From positions 1 through 8,057 of the forward strand of contig JAGIAF010000159.1 of the NCBI GenBank assembly GCA_017745015.1: DNA of 8,057 nucleotides. Direction: 5' to 3'. The translations under genes were made by a program, and so were the position numbers. This DNA comes from Bdellovibrio sp. Lineage in GTDB: Bacteria > Bdellovibrionota > Bdellovibrionia > Bdellovibrionales > Bdellovibrionaceae. Of the stretch, positions 6,101 through 8,057 are shown in pieces. Numbering within the stretch: the first letter of the stretch is position 1; each line of letters opens with the position of its first letter. Under the pieces are notes generated by a model. The model saw nothing but the letters and a program-made list of their open reading frames with translations. It was not told the DNA's origin and made no database searches.

Positions 6101-6739
6101 AGACATCTCAAGCATCTTGGCCATCGGGCCAATTTGCATATTCTGATCTTCATTGGCGGCACTGATTAACAGATCGACGCGCGGGAAATAGCGGAGAGTG
6201 ATCGGTGCATCCAAAGTCTCGCAATTTTTCGCTGGCGACGTCACGGAGTGTCTGCGACACATCACCGGTCGATGTTCATAAATGCTGCACGCATTGTCTT
6301 TAAGAAAAATACACTGGCTTTCTGGATTACGGGGACCTTGTTTCCATCTGGGATCTTGAAGTGATCTTTGGCTTTGCGCTTTCAGACGTTCGCGATCAAT
6401 CGGATGACCTGCTTGGATCAGATTTTTTAAAATCTCCGCTTCATAAGAAGTCACTTCTACTTCCATATGACAACACGCCGAACAACCTTTTTGGCAGCTC
6501 AGGGGAATATCGGTGTCTTGTGAGGTTTCCTTATCAACAACTTGATGAAGTGCGCGGGCTTTGGCTTCATTGGTTGCCTGGCTTGAAAAGTGAGCGGCGT
6601 TGTTGGTGAGTTCTTCGTCAAGATTCATCAGAAATGCCGCGAAAGTAGAGGCATCCAGTTGCGCTTCATAATCCAGGATGAATTTCTTCAAGGATCGAGT
6701 CAGACGAGGATGTTGATTGAGGAAGAACTCGAGGGTCAT
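6089..6739 (-). CDS. YkgJ-family cysteine-cluster protein
   Basis: A 216-residue protein of the YkgJ/zinc- or iron-binding cysteine-cluster family (Pfam UPF0153/CxxCxxCC). The core signature is CQKGCSACC at residues 82-90, followed by C143-x7-C151 (CIFLKDNAC), then IYEHRPVMCR ending at C161, and C173. That gives eight cysteines likely to hold a metal or Fe-S centre. The family is often annotated as Fe-S oxidoreductase, but no reaction is established. Residues 1-75 are a helical extension unique to this protein by eye. There is no signal peptide, so it is cytoplasmic. No Shine-Dalgarno sequence precedes the ATG at 6739. Instead an extended -10 box ends 7 nt upstream, so the transcript may be leaderless. 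The gene converges on the lipoprotein gene with a 12-nt overlap and appears to be a single-gene unit. Confidence 0.9.
   Translation of the reverse strand: MTLEFFLNQHPRLTRSLKKFILDYEAQLDASTFAAFLMNLDEELTNNAAHFSSQATNEAKARALHQVVDKETSQDTDIPLSCQKGCSACCHMEVEVTSYEAEILKNLIQAGHPIDRERLKAQSQRSLQDPRWKQGPRNPESQCIFLKDNACSIYEHRPVMCRRHSVTSPAKNCETLDAPITLRYFPRVDLLISAANEDQNMQIGPMAKMLEMSLLK
6117..6135 (+). terminator. Possible terminator for the lipoprotein gene, inside the convergent coding region
   Basis: TTGGCC-ATCG-GGCCAA is a perfect 6-bp stem with a 4-nt loop, 16 nt past the lipoprotein stop, and is followed by TTT then GCATATTCT. The U-tail is short, so termination would be partial. It lies within the 3' coding part of the YkgJ-type gene (around residues 202-207 there), which forces one sequence to serve both uses. 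Confidence 0.35.
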
Positions 6740-6746
6740 GGCGTTG

Positions 6747-6755
6747 ATTGTAGCA
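6747..6755 (-). promoter_or_regulatory. Extended -10 promoter element for the YkgJ-type gene
   Basis: On the minus strand TG-C-TACAAT occurs with its last T seven bases before the ATG at 6739. TACAAT matches the TATAAT consensus at five of six positions, and the TG in front makes it an extended -10 element, which can work without a -35. No good -35 is seen. The predicted transcription start falls at, or one base before, the A of the start codon. Confidence 0.5.
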
Positions 6756-7115
6756 GGTGTTGGGTGGGGAAGGGAATTTTTAAGGTCTAGTTTGGGAGGG
6801 GATTTGCTGAGAGGCTTATTTGAGGCTCGATTGTGTGATTGGTGGGCGATAGGTTGGAACGAAAAAGGGAGCCTGGGGCCTTACTATTACCCACAATTCT
6901 TGCAAACTGTGGTTTGTTAGTTCTGGGAGCTCGCATAGGGTATTTCGTTTTCGTTAGGACGCTCTTGTCACGATGATTGATCTGCCTCTTCGATATAGAG
7001 AGAGTAACAGCATGAACTCCATACTTTTTTGACAGACATTGGAATGTAACTCCACTGAGAATAGTACACTTTGATGAGCAATTGCTTCTTTTTCTGTGGA
7101 AATACTTTGTGTCTG

Positions 7116-7138
7116 TTGGATATCCAAATTAAATTTGG
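7116..7138. repeat. Two overlapping palindromes sharing a CCAA half-site
   Basis: TTGGATATCCAA (7116-7127) is a perfect 12-bp palindrome. CCAAATT-A-AATTTGG (7124-7138) is a perfect 15-bp palindrome. They share CCAA at 7124-7127, giving three half-sites (TTGG, CCAA, TTGG). Such layouts are typical of cooperative operators. No regulator gene is visible in the window. Confidence 0.4.
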
Positions 7139-7388
7139 TGCTCGGAACACAAACTGAACCCTTTAATTTGTTAATCAGAAAATTTACTGCGCGGGTTGTT
7201 GTACTTTATTTGTAATAAAATTTCTCTTGCGTGGTGTTTTTGAAGTTCTTATCTCTCGAACATTCAGCGAGAATGCTTTGATCACGGTGGACGATGTGAC
7301 GGCTGATTACTCTCGTTCTTGAGGCATGTAGAAGGTAATAAGCGTGTTTCTTTTTGGCTCACAGATTGAGTTGAGTCTTGCGGAAAAC

Positions 7389-7406
7389 CTCAAAAATCAT
7401 TTTGAG
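7389..7406. repeat. 7-bp inverted repeat upstream of the HNH-family gene
   Basis: CTCAAAA and TTTTGAG are perfect arms around a 4-base ATCA loop, 45 bp upstream of the ATG at 7452. It could be a hairpin in the 5' leader or an operator near the promoter. It lacks a following T-run, so it is not a convincing terminator. Confidence 0.4.
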
Positions 7407-7420
7407 AAAGTCGTGGTAAG

Positions 7421-7448
7421 TTACTTCCAGATTCCGCTACGGAGGTAA
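7421..7448 (+). promoter_or_regulatory. Hairpin burying the ribosome binding site of the HNH-family gene
   Basis: TTACTTCC (7421-7428) and GGAGGTAA (7441-7448) form eight pairs, one of them G-U, around a 12-nt loop. The whole GGAGG ribosome binding site (7441-7445) lies in the 3' arm. An alternative short palindrome, GTAAGTTAC (7416-7424), competes for the 5' arm. This suggests that translation of the nuclease-family gene is kept low or conditional. Confidence 0.45.
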
Positions 7449-7451
7449 AGA

Positions 7452-8057
7452 ATGAAAAACTCAGCTTTGAATATCAGTCACTTATCAAATGCAGATTTGC
7501 TCACTCGCTTTGGTAAGCTTGTGCAAACTGAACGTAAGATCACGCATTTGGTTTTAGAGTGCATTGCAGAGATAGACTCTCGGAAGTTGTTTTTGGATAA
7601 AGCTTATCCCAGTCTTTATGAGTTCTTAGTTCAAGAGTTTGGCTATAGTTCTTCTGCAGCACTGAGACGTATTGAGTCTGCAAGACTCTTGCGTGAAGTT
7701 CCTGAAGTGGCTGCGAAAATTGAAAGTGGCGCTTTAAACCTATCTCAGCTATCCAAAGTGCAACAAGCCGTCAGAGCTGTTCAAAAAATTGAAGATCGTA
7801 AACTAGATTTAGAAGAAAAAAAGGAACTTTTGAATCGCATTGAACATACGACCCAGCAACAGACAGAAGCGATTTTGTGCCAGGCCTTGTCTTTACCTGT
7901 ACTAGTTGAAAATAAAGAAAGAGTTCATCGCGATGAATCCGTGACGTTAACTATTACATTGAACAAAGAGCAAATAGCCATCTTGAAACAAGCGCAGGAT
8001 TTAATTGCCCATGCGGTATCAGAACAGAATTGGGCTGAAGCTATTACTTATTTAGCT
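7452..8057 (+). CDS. HNH-endonuclease family protein, N-terminal part (truncated by window)
   Basis: The frame is open from the ATG at 7452 to the right edge (202 residues). GGAGG lies 6 nt before the start. The sequence is mostly helical and charged. Residues about 10-115 (with YPSLYEFLVQEFGYSSSAALRRIESARL, in two parts near 56-83, then SGALNLSQLSK) resemble the N-terminal region of the DUF222-like HNH endonuclease proteins that occur as many copies in Bdellovibrio genomes. The catalytic HNH motif itself would lie beyond the window, so nuclease activity is inferred only from family resemblance. The gene stands alone after a long AT-rich gap, which fits a transferred or repeated genomic element. 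An alternative is a DNA-binding relative without nuclease residues. Confidence 0.75.
   Translation, partial: MKNSALNISHLSNADLLTRFGKLVQTERKITHLVLECIAEIDSRKLFLDKAYPSLYEFLVQEFGYSSSAALRRIESARLLREVPEVAAKIESGALNLSQLSKVQQAVRAVQKIEDRKLDLEEKKELLNRIEHTTQQQTEAILCQALSLPVLVENKERVHRDESVTLTITLNKEQIAILKQAQDLIAHAVSEQNWAEAITYLA

Larger units (their letters stand above)
6740..7451. other. 712-bp intergenic region without a supportable gene
   Basis: The region separates the divergent YkgJ-type and HNH-type genes. No frame here combines a plausible start, ribosome binding site and protein-like sequence. It holds the YkgJ promoter element, palindromes at 7077-7086 (AGCAATTGCT), 7116-7138 and 7389-7406, and a ribosome-binding-site hairpin at 7421-7448. 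The part right of about 6960 appears more AT-rich than the flanking genes. It may contain decayed gene remnants or a small RNA, but nothing can be named. Confidence 0.6.

Noticed and set aside
6901..6925. Stem-loop CCACA...TGTGG with a nearby T-rich stretch (about 6891-6915) as a plus-strand terminator
   Set aside because: No plus-strand gene precedes it, the stem has a mismatch and the T-run is interrupted.
6787..6936. 49-codon minus-strand frame starting MRAPRTNKPQF, faintly like the start of a transposase
   Set aside because: No ribosome binding site, and the similarity is too vague to name. Kept only as a possible decayed remnant.
7029..7057. TTGACA at 7029-7034 as a -35 element
   Set aside because: A perfect hexamer, but no -10-like sequence at 16-18 bp.
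6968..7150. 60-codon open frame on the minus strand
   Set aside because: No ribosome binding site, no domain, no signal peptide, unlikely composition, and it covers the palindromic region.
7167..7321. Plus-strand frame ending in a protein-like stretch (ITVDDVTADYSRS)
   Set aside because: No ATG and no ribosome binding site at the possible TTG. May be chance or a remnant.

Overview
The window looks like chromosomal DNA from a Bdellovibrio-type predatory bacterium (Bdellovibrionota). This is an inference. It rests on the mix of short secreted hypothetical proteins, a secreted protein with a HEARH-type zinc motif, the style of the N-terminal half of an HNH-endonuclease family protein at the right edge, moderate GC by eye and strong GGAGG-type ribosome binding sites. 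No rRNA, tRNA, CRISPR array or insertion sequence was found.

Layout. (1) Positions 1-4009 are all read leftwards. From right to left they hold a LysM protein with a Kbp/YgaU-like N-terminus, a luciferase-like flavin-dependent oxidoreductase, a six-cysteine secreted protein closed by a clear hairpin terminator (2002-2028), a 65-residue exported protein, and a two-gene unit made of a membrane-anchored HEAT-like protein and a secreted protein with a complete HExxHxxGxxH (metzincin-type) motif. That last gene runs off the left edge. (2) Positions 4010-4256 are a divergent, highly structured non-coding region. (3) Positions 4257-6100 read rightwards: a SAM-dependent methyltransferase and, 14 nt later, a seven-bladed beta-propeller lipoprotein. 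(4) A YkgJ-type cysteine-cluster protein is convergent with the lipoprotein and overlaps its end by 12 nt. It seems to have a leaderless promoter. (5) Positions 6740-7451 contain no supportable gene but carry several palindromes. (6) At the right edge starts a truncated HNH-family gene.

The most interesting signal is the leader of the methyltransferase gene. It has twin hairpins of nearly the same sequence, both with GGA-containing six-base loops, followed by a 9-bp stem that buries the Shine-Dalgarno sequence. One hairpin also contains a copy of the Shine-Dalgarno core that could compete for the blocking strand. This is the architecture of a translational riboswitch or a CsrA-type target, and I do not recognise it as a known class. 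Several other genes here (the HEAT-like protein, the oxidoreductase, the HNH gene, and more weakly the six-cysteine protein) also have their ribosome binding site inside a local inverted repeat.

Apart from the two likely operons (HEAT-like plus metzincin-like, methyltransferase plus propeller lipoprotein), the genes do not form an obvious pathway. The common theme is the cell envelope and exported proteins.
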